Positions 19,076-27,647 of a stretch of 64,000 nt of DNA are shown in pieces. This stretch comes from Burkholderiales bacterium (lineage in GTDB: Bacteria > Pseudomonadota > Gammaproteobacteria > Burkholderiales > Burkholderiaceae_F), in NCBI GenBank assembly GCA_020355165.1, contig CP070661.1, positions 1,529,588-1,593,587 of the forward strand, in the 5' to 3' direction. Under the pieces are notes generated by a model that worked only from the letters and a program-made list of their open reading frames with translations, had not been told where the DNA came from and did not search any database. Every line of letters starts with the position of its first letter. Positions within the stretch are counted from its first letter, which is position 1. A program made the translations under genes and the position numbers.

Positions 19076-19951
19076 CTACAGCAGGCCGAGCTCGCGCAGC
19101 GCCGCCTCGATGGCCGGACGGTGGCCTTCGGCCAGCGGCACCAGCGGCAGCCGGATGTCGCCGCCGATTCGGCCCATCCTGCTCAGCGCCCACTTGACCG
19201 GGATCGGGTTGGGCTCGACGAACAGCTTCAGGTGCAGCGGCAGCAGGCGGTTGTTCAGCGCCCGCGCCCCGGACAGGTCGCCGGCGAGCGCCGCCTTGCA
19301 CATCTCGGCCATCAGACGCGGCGCCACGTTGGCGGTCACCGAGATCACGCCATGGCCGCCGAGCAGCATCAGGGCGAGCGCCGTGTCGTCGTTGCCGCTG
19401 TAGACGGCGAACGGCTTCGGCGCGCGCTTGAGCAGGTCGGCGCCACGCCCGAGATCGCCGGTGGCGTCCTTGATGCCGATGACGCCCGGCACCTGCGCCA
19501 GCCGCAGCGTGGTTTCGGTCGACAGGTCGGCCACCGTGCGGCCGGGCACGTTGTAAAGGATGATCGGCAGGTCGACCGACTCGGCCACCTTGCGGAAGTG
19601 CTGGTACAGGCCTTCCTGGGTCGGCTTGTTGTAGTAGGGCACGACCTGCAGCGAGGCGTCGGCGCCGACGCCCTTGGCGAAGGCGGTCAGTTCGACCGCC
19701 TCGGTGGTCGAGTTGCCGCCGGTGCCGGCGATGACGGGCACCCGGCCGCGCACCGTTTCGACGGCAACGCGGATCAGCTCGCAGTGCTCGTCGTGATCGA
19801 CCGTCGGCGACTCGCCGGTGGTGCCGACTGCGACGATGCCGTTGGTGCCTTCGGCGATGTGCCACTCGATCAGCCGACGGTAGGCGTCGTAGTCGAGTGA
19901 GCCGTCCTCGCGCATCGGCGAGACGATCGCCACCAGTGAGCCCTTGATCAT
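19076..19951 (-). CDS. dapA: 4-hydroxy-tetrahydrodipicolinate synthase
   Basis: Condenses pyruvate with aspartate semialdehyde, the first step of the diaminopimelate/lysine branch. The 291-residue TIM barrel has the Schiff-base lysine Lys161 (GIKDATGD), the catalytic Tyr133 (ILYNVPGRT) and GTTGESPT near 43-50, which holds the carboxylate-binding threonines. Full standard length. Followed closely by bamC. The 61-base gap to the upstream methyltransferase contains a TAGAAT (19979-19984, minus strand) that could be a -10 element, though without a clear -35. Confidence 0.97.
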   Translation of the reverse strand: MIKGSLVAIVSPMREDGSLDYDAYRRLIEWHIAEGTNGIVAVGTTGESPTVDHDEHCELIRVAVETVRGRVPVIAGTGGNSTTEAVELTAFAKGVGADASLQVVPYYNKPTQEGLYQHFRKVAESVDLPIILYNVPGRTVADLSTETTLRLAQVPGVIGIKDATGDLGRGADLLKRAPKPFAVYSGNDDTALALMLLGGHGVISVTANVAPRLMAEMCKAALAGDLSGARALNNRLLPLHLKLFVEPNPIPVKWALSRMGRIGGDIRLPLVPLAEGHRPAIEAALRELGLL

Positions 19952-20012
19952 GCAAGCCTCGCTCGGATTAAGCGGCGCATTCTACCGGCGGCGGCACGCT
20001 CGCCCGGCGCAC

Positions 20013-20648
20013 TCAGCGGTGCGCGTCGAGCCGCAGGTGCGCATCGCCGGCGGCGCGCACCGCGCACAGGCGGGAGACGCGCGCCGGCCGCGGCAGGCTG
20101 ACCACGCCCTCCTCGAAGGCGAGCACCACCAGCAGCTGGCCGAAGGCGTCGAGCAGCTCGCGCGGGCGCAACAGGAAGTCGGGATTGGTCGGCCGGCCGA
20201 AACGCTCGTGGCCGACGACGAAGGTCTCGTAGATCAGCGTGCCACCGGGCGCCAGCGACTCGGCCAGCAGCGGGAACAGCGGCCGGTGCAGGTAGTTGGT
20301 GACGACGATCGCCTCGAACTGCCGCCCGGCGTACGGCCACGGCCCGCCCTCGAGGTCTGCCCGCAGGAAGCTGACGCCCGGCAGCTGCGCCAGCGAGACG
20401 CCGGCGCCGGCGTCGATATCCACCGCGTCGACGACGCAGCCCTGCTCGGCGAACAGTCGCGCGTGACGGCCGCCGCCGCAGGCGATGTCGAGCACCCGCG
20501 CGCCCGGCGGCACCCGAGCAGCGAAACGGCGCACCCACGGCGATGGTCCGTCGCCACCGTGGCCCGCCGGCGGCGGCGTTGCGGCGCGATCAGGCGCGCG
20601 CTCGTCGTCTGTGCCCTGCCTGGCGGGGGCGCGGCGGCGCAGCCACAT
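20013..20648 (-). CDS. SAM-dependent methyltransferase
   Basis: A 211-residue class I methyltransferase of unknown substrate. Motif I reads VLDIACGGGRHARLF, with an acidic end of strand 2 (VDAVDID) and ADLEGGPWP as motif III. The motif IV loop is VTNYLHRPLFP. It resembles the tellurite-resistance TehB-like/class I group often annotated in this position. The start codon overlaps the trpS stop (ATGA at 20645-20648 on the minus strand), so it is translationally coupled to trpS. The N-terminal 30 residues are basic and Pro-rich and may be poorly ordered. Confidence 0.85.
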   Translation of the reverse strand: MWLRRRAPARQGTDDERAPDRAATPPPAGHGGDGPSPWVRRFAARVPPGARVLDIACGGGRHARLFAEQGCVVDAVDIDAGAGVSLAQLPGVSFLRADLEGGPWPYAGRQFEAIVVTNYLHRPLFPLLAESLAPGGTLIYETFVVGHERFGRPTNPDFLLRPRELLDAFGQLLVVLAFEEGVVSLPRPARVSRLCAVRAAGDAHLRLDAHR

Positions 20649-21850
20649 CAGCTGTAGGCAAGCCCCATCGCCTCGCGCACGTCACGCATCGTCTCCTGCG
20701 CGGCATGACGAGCACGGTCGCAGCCGTCGGCGACGATCGAGCGCAGCAGCGACGGGTCGTCGAGGTACGGCTGGGCGCGCCCGCGCCAGACCTCCTGCTC
20801 GCGCAGCATCGATTCAATGACCGGCTGCTTGCATTCGAGGCAGCCGATGCCGGCGCTGCGGCAGCCGTGCGCCGCCCAGTCGCGCACCTCCTGCGTGGTG
20901 TAGATCTGGTGCAGCGACCACACGGGGCAGCGCTCCGGCTCGCCCGGATCGGAGCGGCGCACCCGCGCCGGATCGGTGGTCATGCGTCGCACCTTGTCGG
21001 TCAGCGCCTTCGGCTCCTCGCGCATCAGCAGCGCGTTGCCGTAGCTCTTCGACATCTTCTGCCCGTCCAGTCCCGGCAGCTTGGGCGTCTCGGTGAGCGC
21101 CGCCTCCGGCTCGGCCAGGATCACCCGGCGCACTCCCTCGAGATAGCCGAACAGGCGCTCACGGTCGCCCATCGACAGGCTGGCCGAGGAGGCGAGCAGC
21201 GCCCGCCCCTGCTCGAGCGCGTCCTCCTCGCCCTTCTCCTGGTAGCGGGTGCGCAGTTCGAGGTAGAGCTTGCCGCGCTTGCTGCCGAGTTTCTTCACCG
21301 CCGCCTTCGCCTTGTCCTCGAAGCCGGGTTCCCGGCCGAACAGGTGATTGAAGCGGCGGGCGATCTCGCGCGTCATCTCGATGTGCGGCACCTGGTCCTC
21401 GCCGACCGGCACCATGTTGGCGCGATAGATCAGGATGTCCGCCGCCTGCATCAGCGGGTAGCCGAGAAAGCCGTAGGTCGACAGGTCGCGGTCCTTGATC
21501 CGCTCGATCTGATCCTTGTAGGTCGGCACGCGCTCGAGCCAGCCCAGCGGGGTGGCCATCGCCAGCAGCAGGAACAGCTCGGCGTGCTCGGGAACGCGCG
21601 ACTGGATGAACACCGTGGCCTTGGCCGGGTCGATGCCGGCGGCGAACCAGTCGACCAGCATGTCCCAGACGCTGGCCTCGATGTCCTCCGGCGTCTCGTA
21701 GTGGGTCGTCAGCGCGTGCCAGTCGGCGACGAAGAAGAAGCACGGGTGCTCGTCCTGCAGCTTCACCCAGTTCTTCAGCGCGCCGTGAAAATGGCCGATG
21801 TGAAGCGCGCCGGTGGGGCGCATGCCGGACAGAACGCGGTCACCGAACAT
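20648..21850 (-). CDS. trpS: Tryptophanyl-tRNA synthetase
   Basis: Charges tRNA-Trp. The 400-residue class I synthetase has the signature ALHIGHF near residue 17 and KMSKS in GQKMSKSYGN near 265. It is longer than E. coli TrpS (334) because of an insertion of about 60 residues after GYPLMQAADILIYRA, which is usual in betaproteobacteria. Starts 2 bases after the M50 protease gene and overlaps the methyltransferase start. Confidence 0.96.
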   Translation of the reverse strand: MFGDRVLSGMRPTGALHIGHFHGALKNWVKLQDEHPCFFFVADWHALTTHYETPEDIEASVWDMLVDWFAAGIDPAKATVFIQSRVPEHAELFLLLAMATPLGWLERVPTYKDQIERIKDRDLSTYGFLGYPLMQAADILIYRANMVPVGEDQVPHIEMTREIARRFNHLFGREPGFEDKAKAAVKKLGSKRGKLYLELRTRYQEKGEEDALEQGRALLASSASLSMGDRERLFGYLEGVRRVILAEPEAALTETPKLPGLDGQKMSKSYGNALLMREEPKALTDKVRRMTTDPARVRRSDPGEPERCPVWSLHQIYTTQEVRDWAAHGCRSAGIGCLECKQPVIESMLREQEVWRGRAQPYLDDPSLLRSIVADGCDRARHAAQETMRDVREAMGLAYS

Positions 21851-21852
21851 GG

Positions 21853-22482
21853 TCAGATGAACAACTCGAGGACGGAGCGGCCGAACTGAAGAAAGGGCCG
21901 GACGAAGAAGCCCAGCGTGTTGGTGAACAGCAGGAGCAGCAGAATAACGAACCCGTACGGCTCGACGCGGGCGACCTGCCAGGCCAGCGGGCGCGGCAGG
22001 ACGCCGACCAGGATCCTGCCGCCGTCGAGCGGCGGCAGCGGCAGCAGGTTCAGCGCCATCAGCATCAGGTTCACGTTGATGCCGGCGCCGGCGACCATCA
22101 GGAAGAAGTGCTCCTGGATGCCGAGCAGCACCATCACCTTGGCGAACAGCAGCCACAGCACCGCCATCGAGAGGTTCGCGCCCGGGCCGGCCGCCGCCAC
22201 CCAGATCATGTCGCGCTTCGGATTGCGCAGGTGCCCGAAGTTGACCGGCACCGGCTTGGCCCAGCCGAACATGAACCCTGACAGCGTCACCATCAGCAGC
22301 GGCACCAGGATCGTGCCGAGCGGATCGATGTGCTTCAGCGGATTGAGCGTGACGCGTCCGGCGACATAGGCGGTGTTGTCGCCGAAGTGTCGTGCCACGT
22401 AACCGTGCGCCGCTTCGTGGACGGTGATCGCGAAAAGGACGGGGATTGCGTAGACCGTGATGGTCTGAATGAGGCCTTCCAT
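21853..22482 (-). CDS. Site-2 protease-like membrane metalloprotease (M50)
   Basis: A 209-residue integral membrane protein with about five or six hydrophobic segments. The zinc motif HEAAH is at residues 22-26 in the first membrane helix; the second half of the site is NLLPLPPLDGGRI, whose Asp completes the metal ligands. No PDZ or CBS domain is present, so it belongs to the minimal branch found next to trpS in many betaproteobacteria. The substrate is unknown. It is directly followed by trpS (2-base gap). Confidence 0.9.
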   Translation of the reverse strand: MEGLIQTITVYAIPVLFAITVHEAAHGYVARHFGDNTAYVAGRVTLNPLKHIDPLGTILVPLLMVTLSGFMFGWAKPVPVNFGHLRNPKRDMIWVAAAGPGANLSMAVLWLLFAKVMVLLGIQEHFFLMVAGAGINVNLMLMALNLLPLPPLDGGRILVGVLPRPLAWQVARVEPYGFVILLLLLFTNTLGFFVRPFLQFGRSVLELFI

Positions 22483-22508
22483 CGGCGCGCAGTCTATCAG
22501 CGGGTCGA

Positions 22509-22592
22509 TGGCGCCCCCTTCGCGCTGCGCGCTGTCCCCCCGAGGGGGAGCGAGCGCCTTCGGAGCGGCCGTGCGGCGCTCCCGCGCCCCGC
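22509..22592. repeat. GC-rich repeat-like intergenic element with C/G hairpin
   Basis: This gap between the M50 gene and the YciO gene holds a short palindromic core, arms 22535-22540 and 22544-22549 around a three-base loop, embedded in CGCGC- and GAGCG-rich flanks. The composition resembles the common 'CCCCCGAGGGGG' intergenic element of Comamonadaceae-type genomes, which acts as a terminator. Only one copy is in the window. It lies just past the YciO stop and could end that transcript. Confidence 0.4.
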
Positions 22593-22596
22593 CGCC

Positions 22597-23226
22597 TCAG
22601 CCCGACAAACCGAGCGCCTCGACCGGCCCGCGGCCGCGCCGCACCAGCACCGCCTCGCGGCCGCTGAGGTCGATCACGGTGGTCGGCTCGATGCCGGCAT
22701 CGCCGGAGTCGATCACCAGGTCGACGTCGTGCTCGAGCAGCTCGCGGATCTCGCCGGCGTCGGTGCGCGGCAGCTCGTCGCCCGGCAGCAGCAGCGTGGT
22801 CGAGATCAGCGGCTGGCCGAGCACGTCGAGCAGCCCCTGCGCCACCGGATGATCGGGAACGCGGATGCCGATCGTCTTGCGCGACGGGTGCGACAGCCGT
22901 CGCGGCACCTCGCGCGTCGCCTCGAGGATGAAGGTATACGGCCCCGGGGTGACGGCGCGGATCATCCGGTACTGCACGTTGTCGAGCTTGGCGTAGTTGG
23001 CGATCTCCGACAGGTCGCGGCACAGCAGCGTCAGGTGGTGCCGCTCGTCGACGCCGCGGATGCGGCGGACTCGGTCGGCCGCCGCCTTGTCGTCGAGCCG
23101 GCACACCAGCGCGTAGCAGGAGTCGGTCGGGACCGCCGCCACCCCGCCGTGCTCGATCATCTGCGCCGCCTGCCGCAGCAGGCGCAGCTGCGGGTTGGCC
23201 GGGTGGACGACGAACAGCTGCGCCAC
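22597..23226 (-). CDS. YciO-type threonylcarbamoyl-AMP synthase-like protein
   Basis: A 209-residue protein of the Sua5/YciO/YrdC fold. It starts AQLFVVHPANPQLRLL and has the PTDSCYALVC strand, RRIRGVDERHHLTLLCRDL (a K-R-pair region in which KR is replaced), and SRKTIGIRVPDHP. The family forms threonylcarbamoyl-AMP for tRNA t6A; the YciO branch differs from TsaC in the nucleotide pocket and its physiological role is less certain. It follows the PHP-domain gene by 3 bases and sits before the M50-trpS pair. Confidence 0.85.
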   Translation of the reverse strand: MAQLFVVHPANPQLRLLRQAAQMIEHGGVAAVPTDSCYALVCRLDDKAAADRVRRIRGVDERHHLTLLCRDLSEIANYAKLDNVQYRMIRAVTPGPYTFILEATREVPRRLSHPSRKTIGIRVPDHPVAQGLLDVLGQPLISTTLLLPGDELPRTDAGEIRELLEHDVDLVIDSGDAGIEPTTVIDLSGREAVLVRRGRGPVEALGLSG

Positions 23227-23229
23227 GGC

Positions 23230-24078
23230 CTAGAGGAACCGTTGCCAGACCGGCGGCAGCCGCGACGGCAGCGCACCGACGCGGCCGAGCTCGACATCGG
23301 ACTCGCCGGGGCCGTGGAAGTCGCTGCCGCGCGAAGCGGCGAAGCCGAACTCGAGCGCCAGCTCGGCGAAGCGGCGCGCCTCGGCCATGCCGTGATTGCT
23401 GGTGATGACCTCCAGGCCGGCACCGCCGAGCTCGCGAAACTCGGTGGCGAGCGACCACAGCTCGTTCTCGGTCAGCCGGTAGCGGCCGGGGTGCGCGATC
23501 ACCGCCACGCCACCGGCGCCGACGATCCAGCGCACCGCCTCCGACAGCTTCGCCCAGCGGTGCGGCACGTAGCCCGGCCTGCCCTCGACCAGGAAGCGGC
23601 TGAACACCTCGCGCATGTTGCGGCACACGCCACGCTCGAGCAGGAAGCGCGCGAAGTGGGTGCGCGAGATCAGCTCCGGGTTGCCGACGTACTGCAGCGC
23701 GCCGTCGAAGGCGCCGTCGATGCCGGCCGCGGCGAGCTGTTCGGCCATCTGCCGCGCCCGCCCGGTGCGGCCCGACCGGACGCCGGCCAGCCCGTCGCGC
23801 AGCGCGCGGTCGGTGGCGTCGATGCCGAGGCCGACCACGTGCACGGTGCGTCCGGCCCAGGTCACCGAGATCTCGACGCCGGGCACGAAGTCGAGCCCGA
23901 TCTCGCTGGCGCAGGCCGACGCCTCGGCCAGCCCGCCCAGTTCGTCGTGATCGGTCAGCGCGAGCAGCTCGACGCCCTGCCGCGCGGCGCGCAGCACCAG
24001 TTCGCGCGGCGTCAGCGTGCCGTCGGAGACGGTGGAGTGTGAATGCAGGTCGGCGTTCAGTTCGCTGGCGAGCCTCAT
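23230..24078 (-). CDS. PHP-domain 5'-3' exoribonuclease (RNase AM, YciV/TrpH)
   Basis: A 282-residue metallo-phosphoesterase. The PHP motifs are DLHSHSTVSDG (residues 10-20), ALTDHDE, FVPGVEIS, VIAHPGRY and the terminal GSDFHGPG, which supply the trinuclear metal ligands. E. coli YciV hydrolyses short oligonucleotides and 3',5'-bisphosphates and matures rRNA 5' ends. A four-residue-scale insertion domain (about 100-180) is usual in this family. Together with the YciO gene it forms a conserved pair. Confidence 0.9.
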   Translation of the reverse strand: MRLASELNADLHSHSTVSDGTLTPRELVLRAARQGVELLALTDHDELGGLAEASACASEIGLDFVPGVEISVTWAGRTVHVVGLGIDATDRALRDGLAGVRSGRTGRARQMAEQLAAAGIDGAFDGALQYVGNPELISRTHFARFLLERGVCRNMREVFSRFLVEGRPGYVPHRWAKLSEAVRWIVGAGGVAVIAHPGRYRLTENELWSLATEFRELGGAGLEVITSNHGMAEARRFAELALEFGFAASRGSDFHGPGESDVELGRVGALPSRLPPVWQRFL

Positions 24079-24091
24079 GGCGGGCGCGATT

Positions 24092-24976
24092 CTACGGAGC
24101 CGGCCGACCGGCGCGCTCGACGAACTCCTCGATCAGCCGCGCCACCACCTGCGGCTGGTCGTGATGCAGCATGTGACCGGCGTCGGCGACGCGGGCGATC
24201 TCGGCCGACTTCAGCGCGGCGACTCGGCGCGCCACATCGCCGGCGTCGCCGGCCCAGCGGTGCGCGTCGGTGTCGGCCGCCTCGACCCAGAGCACCGGGC
24301 AGGCAACCGCCGCCCAGCAGGCGGCGACCTCGGCCCAGCGGTACAGCACCGGGTTGACGATCTTGTGCGCCGGGTCGCCGGCGATCTCGTAGTCGCCCTG
24401 CGCGGTGCGCCGCGACCAGTGCTCGGCGAGGAAGGCGGCGCGCGGCTCGTCGAGACGGGAATTGTTCCGCCGCAGGCGCTCGGCGACCTCGGCCCGCGTC
24501 GGATACCGGCGGCTCGCCGGCGGCGACTTCAGCTGGTCCAGCCAGCGCGCATAGCGCCCCGGCGCAAGCTCCGGCGCGCAGTCCTTCAGGCCGAACCCCT
24601 CGAGATTGACCACCGCCCGCACGCGCGACGACCGGACGCCGGCATAAAGCAGGGCGACGTTGCCGCCCATGCTGTGGCCGACCAGCGTCGCCGGCGCCGC
24701 GGGCGACGCCTCGTCAAGTATCGCGTCGAGGTCGCCCAGATAGTCGGGGAACCAGTAGCAGTCGCCCGGCCCGGCGCCGCTCAGGCCGAAGCCGCGCCAG
24801 TCCGGCGCGATGACGTGCCAGTCGCGCCGCAGCGCGTCGACGACGAACTGGAACGAAGCCGAGACGTCCATCCAGCCGTGCAGCAGCAGCAGCTGCGGCG
24901 CACCCGGCTCGCCCCACTCGCGCAGGTGATAGCGCACCCCGCGCACGGGGAGGAAACGCGAACGCGAAGGCTTCAT
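24092..24976 (-). CDS. Alpha/beta-fold hydrolase
   Basis: A 294-residue esterase/hydrolase. The oxyanion segment is LLLHGWMD near residue 34. The nucleophile elbow GHSMGG (Ser about 98) is followed by an acid in EAADTDAH and the catalytic His in DAGHMLHHDQP near 270. There is no signal peptide. Length and cap arrangement fit the general serine-hydrolase group; the substrate is unknown. It is divergent from the acyl-CoA synthetase gene with a 63-base gap. Confidence 0.88.
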   Translation of the reverse strand: MKPSRSRFLPVRGVRYHLREWGEPGAPQLLLLHGWMDVSASFQFVVDALRRDWHVIAPDWRGFGLSGAGPGDCYWFPDYLGDLDAILDEASPAAPATLVGHSMGGNVALLYAGVRSSRVRAVVNLEGFGLKDCAPELAPGRYARWLDQLKSPPASRRYPTRAEVAERLRRNNSRLDEPRAAFLAEHWSRRTAQGDYEIAGDPAHKIVNPVLYRWAEVAACWAAVACPVLWVEAADTDAHRWAGDAGDVARRVAALKSAEIARVADAGHMLHHDQPQVVARLIEEFVERAGRPAP

Positions 24977-25039
24977 CGCAATTGCCGGCCGCATCGGCCT
25001 GCGGGATGATCGGGGCGCGCAAGATAACAGGTCAGAGCC

Positions 25040-26698
25040 ATGCCCCGCGATCGCTACCGCGAGATCTACGAAGGCTTCCGCTGGCGCGTGCCGGCCGAAT
25101 TCAACATCGCCGAGGTCTGCGGCCGCCGCTGGGCGGCGGAGAGCTCGCGCATCGCGCTGCATACCGAGGACGAAGCCGGCCACCGCGAGACGTTCACCTA
25201 CGCGGCGCTGGTGCGCGATGCCAACCGGCTGTCGAACGCGCTGGCGGCGCTCGGCGTCGGCCGTGGCGACCGCGTGGCGATCCTGCTGCCGCAGCGCGCC
25301 GAGACCGCGGTCGCTCACCTCGCCTGCTACCAGATGGCGGCGGTGGCGATGCCGCTGTCGGTGCTCTTCGGTCCGGAGGCACTGGTCTTCCGCCTGAACG
25401 ACGGCACGGCCAAGGTGGCGATCTGCGACGCCTCGACGGCGGCCACGCTGGTCGGTCTGCGCGACGCCTGCCCGACGCTGAAGCAGGTCATCTGCGTCGA
25501 TGGCCCGGCCGACGGGCTCGCCGACTGGAGCGCGCTGCTGGCGCGCGCCGCCGACCGCTTCAGCCTGGCGGTCACCCGGGCCGCCGACCCCGCCGTGCTG
25601 ATCTACACCAGCGGCACGACCGGGCCGCCGAAGGGCGCGCTGATCCCGCACTCGGCGATGATCGGCAACCTGACCGGCTTCGTCGCCTCGCAGAACTGGT
25701 TTCCGCGCCCGGGCGACGTGTTCTGGTCGCCGGCCGACTGGGCCTGGACCGGCGGCCTGATGGACGCGCTGCTGCCGACGCTGTACTTCGGTTTTCCGAT
25801 CGTCGGCGTGCGCGGCCGCTTCTCCTCCGAGCGGGCCCTCGAGATCATGCGCCGCTACGGCGTGACCAACAGCTTCCTGTTCCCGACCGCGCTGAAGATG
25901 ATGATGCGCGCCCCCGAGTGGCGCCGCCCCGGCCGGCTGAAGCTGCGCGCGGTGATGAGCGCCGGCGAAGCCGTCGGCAAGGCGGTGTTCGACTGGACGC
26001 GCGAGCAACTCGGCGTGACCGTCAACGAGATGTTCGGCCAGACCGAGATGAACTACATCGTCGGCAACTCGCACCAGAAGTGGCCGGCGCGCGCCGGCGC
26101 GATGGGTCGCCCCTATCCCGGCCACCGGGTGGCGGTGATCGACGACGCCGGCGAGGTGCTGCCCGCCGGCGAGCTCGGCGAAGTGGCGGTGCACCGGCGC
26201 GACATCCACGGTCACCCCGATCCGGTCTTCTTCCTCGGCTACCTGAACAACGACGCGGCAACCCGGCGCAAGTACACCGGCGACCCGGCGGATTCGTGGT
26301 GCCGCACCGGCGACCTGGCCTGCCGGGACGAGGACGGCTACCTGTGGTACCGAGGCCGCGCCGACGACATGTTCAAGGCGGCCGGCTACCGGATCGGGCC
26401 GGGAGAGATCGAGAACTGCCTGCTCGGGCATCCGGCCGTGGCCAATGTCGCCGTGGTGCCCAAGCCCGACGCCGAGCGCGGCGCGCTGGTGAAGGCGTTC
26501 GTCGTGCTGGCGGCCGGCTATCGCGGCGATGGCGCGCTGGTCGAAGCGCTGCAGCACCATGTGCGCGGCAAGCTGGCGCCCTACGAGTATCCGAAGGACA
26601 TCGAGTTCATCGACGCCCTGCCGATGACCACCACCGGCAAGGTGCAGCGGCGGGTACTGCGCGAACTCGAGCAGGAGCGCGCGCGCGCCGCCGGCTGA
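25040..26698 (+). CDS. Acyl-CoA synthetase (AMP-forming, acetyl/medium-chain type)
   Basis: Activates a carboxylic acid to its CoA ester through an acyl-adenylate. The 552-residue ANL enzyme has the P-loop YTSGTTGPPKGA near residue 190, the adenine motif MFGQTEMNYI, the hinge YRGRADDMFKAAGYRIGPGEIE, and the catalytic Lys in TTGKVQRR near the end. The sequence belongs to the short acetyl-CoA-synthetase-like/medium-chain acyl-CoA ligase group; the exact chain length cannot be read. It stands alone, with converging small genes downstream. Confidence 0.9.
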   Translation: MPRDRYREIYEGFRWRVPAEFNIAEVCGRRWAAESSRIALHTEDEAGHRETFTYAALVRDANRLSNALAALGVGRGDRVAILLPQRAETAVAHLACYQMAAVAMPLSVLFGPEALVFRLNDGTAKVAICDASTAATLVGLRDACPTLKQVICVDGPADGLADWSALLARAADRFSLAVTRAADPAVLIYTSGTTGPPKGALIPHSAMIGNLTGFVASQNWFPRPGDVFWSPADWAWTGGLMDALLPTLYFGFPIVGVRGRFSSERALEIMRRYGVTNSFLFPTALKMMMRAPEWRRPGRLKLRAVMSAGEAVGKAVFDWTREQLGVTVNEMFGQTEMNYIVGNSHQKWPARAGAMGRPYPGHRVAVIDDAGEVLPAGELGEVAVHRRDIHGHPDPVFFLGYLNNDAATRRKYTGDPADSWCRTGDLACRDEDGYLWYRGRADDMFKAAGYRIGPGEIENCLLGHPAVANVAVVPKPDAERGALVKAFVVLAAGYRGDGALVEALQHHVRGKLAPYEYPKDIEFIDALPMTTTGKVQRRVLRELEQERARAAG

Positions 26699-26708
26699 CG
26701 CCCGGTGG

Positions 26709-27062
26709 CTAGGTGTTGACGCGCGCCGGCCGCGCGCTGACCTTCACCGGCGGCCGCTTCGATGCCGTCTGGATCGCCACCTTCAGCAGCGGCCGCCACT
26801 CCTCAGCCGGCGCGTCGTACAGGTTCGAGACCAGCGAGCGCGGCAGGTCGCGGTAGTGGCGGCGGTCCGGGCTGAAGGTGATCTCGCGGAAGCCGAGCTC
26901 GGTCAGCCAGTCCCACAGCTCGTCGCTCAGGCCGGCCTCGACGACCATGCGCACGTCGTGCAGATAGATCTTCGCCCCCATCCGCGGCTTCGGCCCCGGC
27001 CGCGGCCGCTTCCTTTCCTGCCGGATCTTGAACAGGGTGCGAAAACCGTCGAACGCGCCCAT
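26709..27062 (-). CDS. Small hypothetical protein, paralogue A
   Basis: A 117-residue protein of unknown function. It begins with a basic segment (FKIRQERKRPRPGPKPR), then a compact domain KIYLHDVRMVVEAGLSDELW, a Trp-rich helix (DWLTELGFREITF) and DRRHYRDLPRSLVSNLYDA. It is clearly paralogous to the next gene (27212-27550), sharing GPKPR-G, DVRM-V-AGL, W-WL, R--TF, RR-YR--P and the final helix. No signal peptide, membrane segment or catalytic motif. The pair probably arose by tandem duplication and may bind nucleic acid or protein through the basic N-terminus (inference). Confidence 0.7.
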   Translation of the reverse strand: MGAFDGFRTLFKIRQERKRPRPGPKPRMGAKIYLHDVRMVVEAGLSDELWDWLTELGFREITFSPDRRHYRDLPRSLVSNLYDAPAEEWRPLLKVAIQTASKRPPVKVSARPARVNT

Positions 27063-27211
27063 CTGAATGCTCCGTCCACTAGAAGTCCCGGGGGTCGCCG
27101 GCCATGGCGGCCATGACCGACCGTACGTCCATAGGCTATCCAGTTCGGACGATCGGCGCGCTCGGGCAAAAGTCCTAAATCGCCCGCTGGAGCCGGGCGG
27201 CGGACGTACGG

Positions 27212-27550
27212 TCAGCGGCGGGACAGGCTGACGGTCGGTCGTGCCTTCGCCTGGGCAATCGCCCGCGCCAGCAGATGCCCGCACTCCTCGGGGTCGGCGG
27301 CGTCGAAGATCTCGGCCACCATCGACGGCGGGACCTCGCGATAGCGGCGGCGGTTGTCGCGGAACGTGTCCTCGCGCCAGCCGTGCTGGACCAGCCACTG
27401 CCAGCGGGCCTCCGTCAGGCCCGCCTGCACCGTCATCCGGACGTCGTCGCGGACGATCCGGGCGCCCAGGCGCGGCTTCGGCCCGGCGGGCGGCTGCCCG
27501 CGCCTCTTCCGCACGCCGAGCAGCGTGCGCATGGAGTCGATGAGCTTCAT
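27212..27550 (-). CDS. Small hypothetical protein, paralogue B
   Basis: A 112-residue protein, paralogue of 26709-27062. It shares the order basic N-terminus (RKRRGQPPAGPKPRLG), RDDVRMTVQAGL, QWLVQHGWREDTF, RRRYREVPPSMVAEIFDAAD, and a terminal helix with LARAIAQAKARP. The start at MKLIDSMRTLLGV aligns with the start of the paralogue; an in-frame start 66 bases upstream is less likely. The 149 bases between the two copies hold no gene. Confidence 0.7.
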   Translation of the reverse strand: MKLIDSMRTLLGVRKRRGQPPAGPKPRLGARIVRDDVRMTVQAGLTEARWQWLVQHGWREDTFRDNRRRYREVPPSMVAEIFDAADPEECGHLLARAIAQAKARPTVSLSRR

Positions 27551-27647
27551 GGGATAGCGCGGTGGCCGCCGCGTCGGTCCTGCGTACTGCCGTTCGATGC
27601 AGCGCCTGTTTAGCATCGATCCGGCCGGAATTCAATCGACGGCGCCT

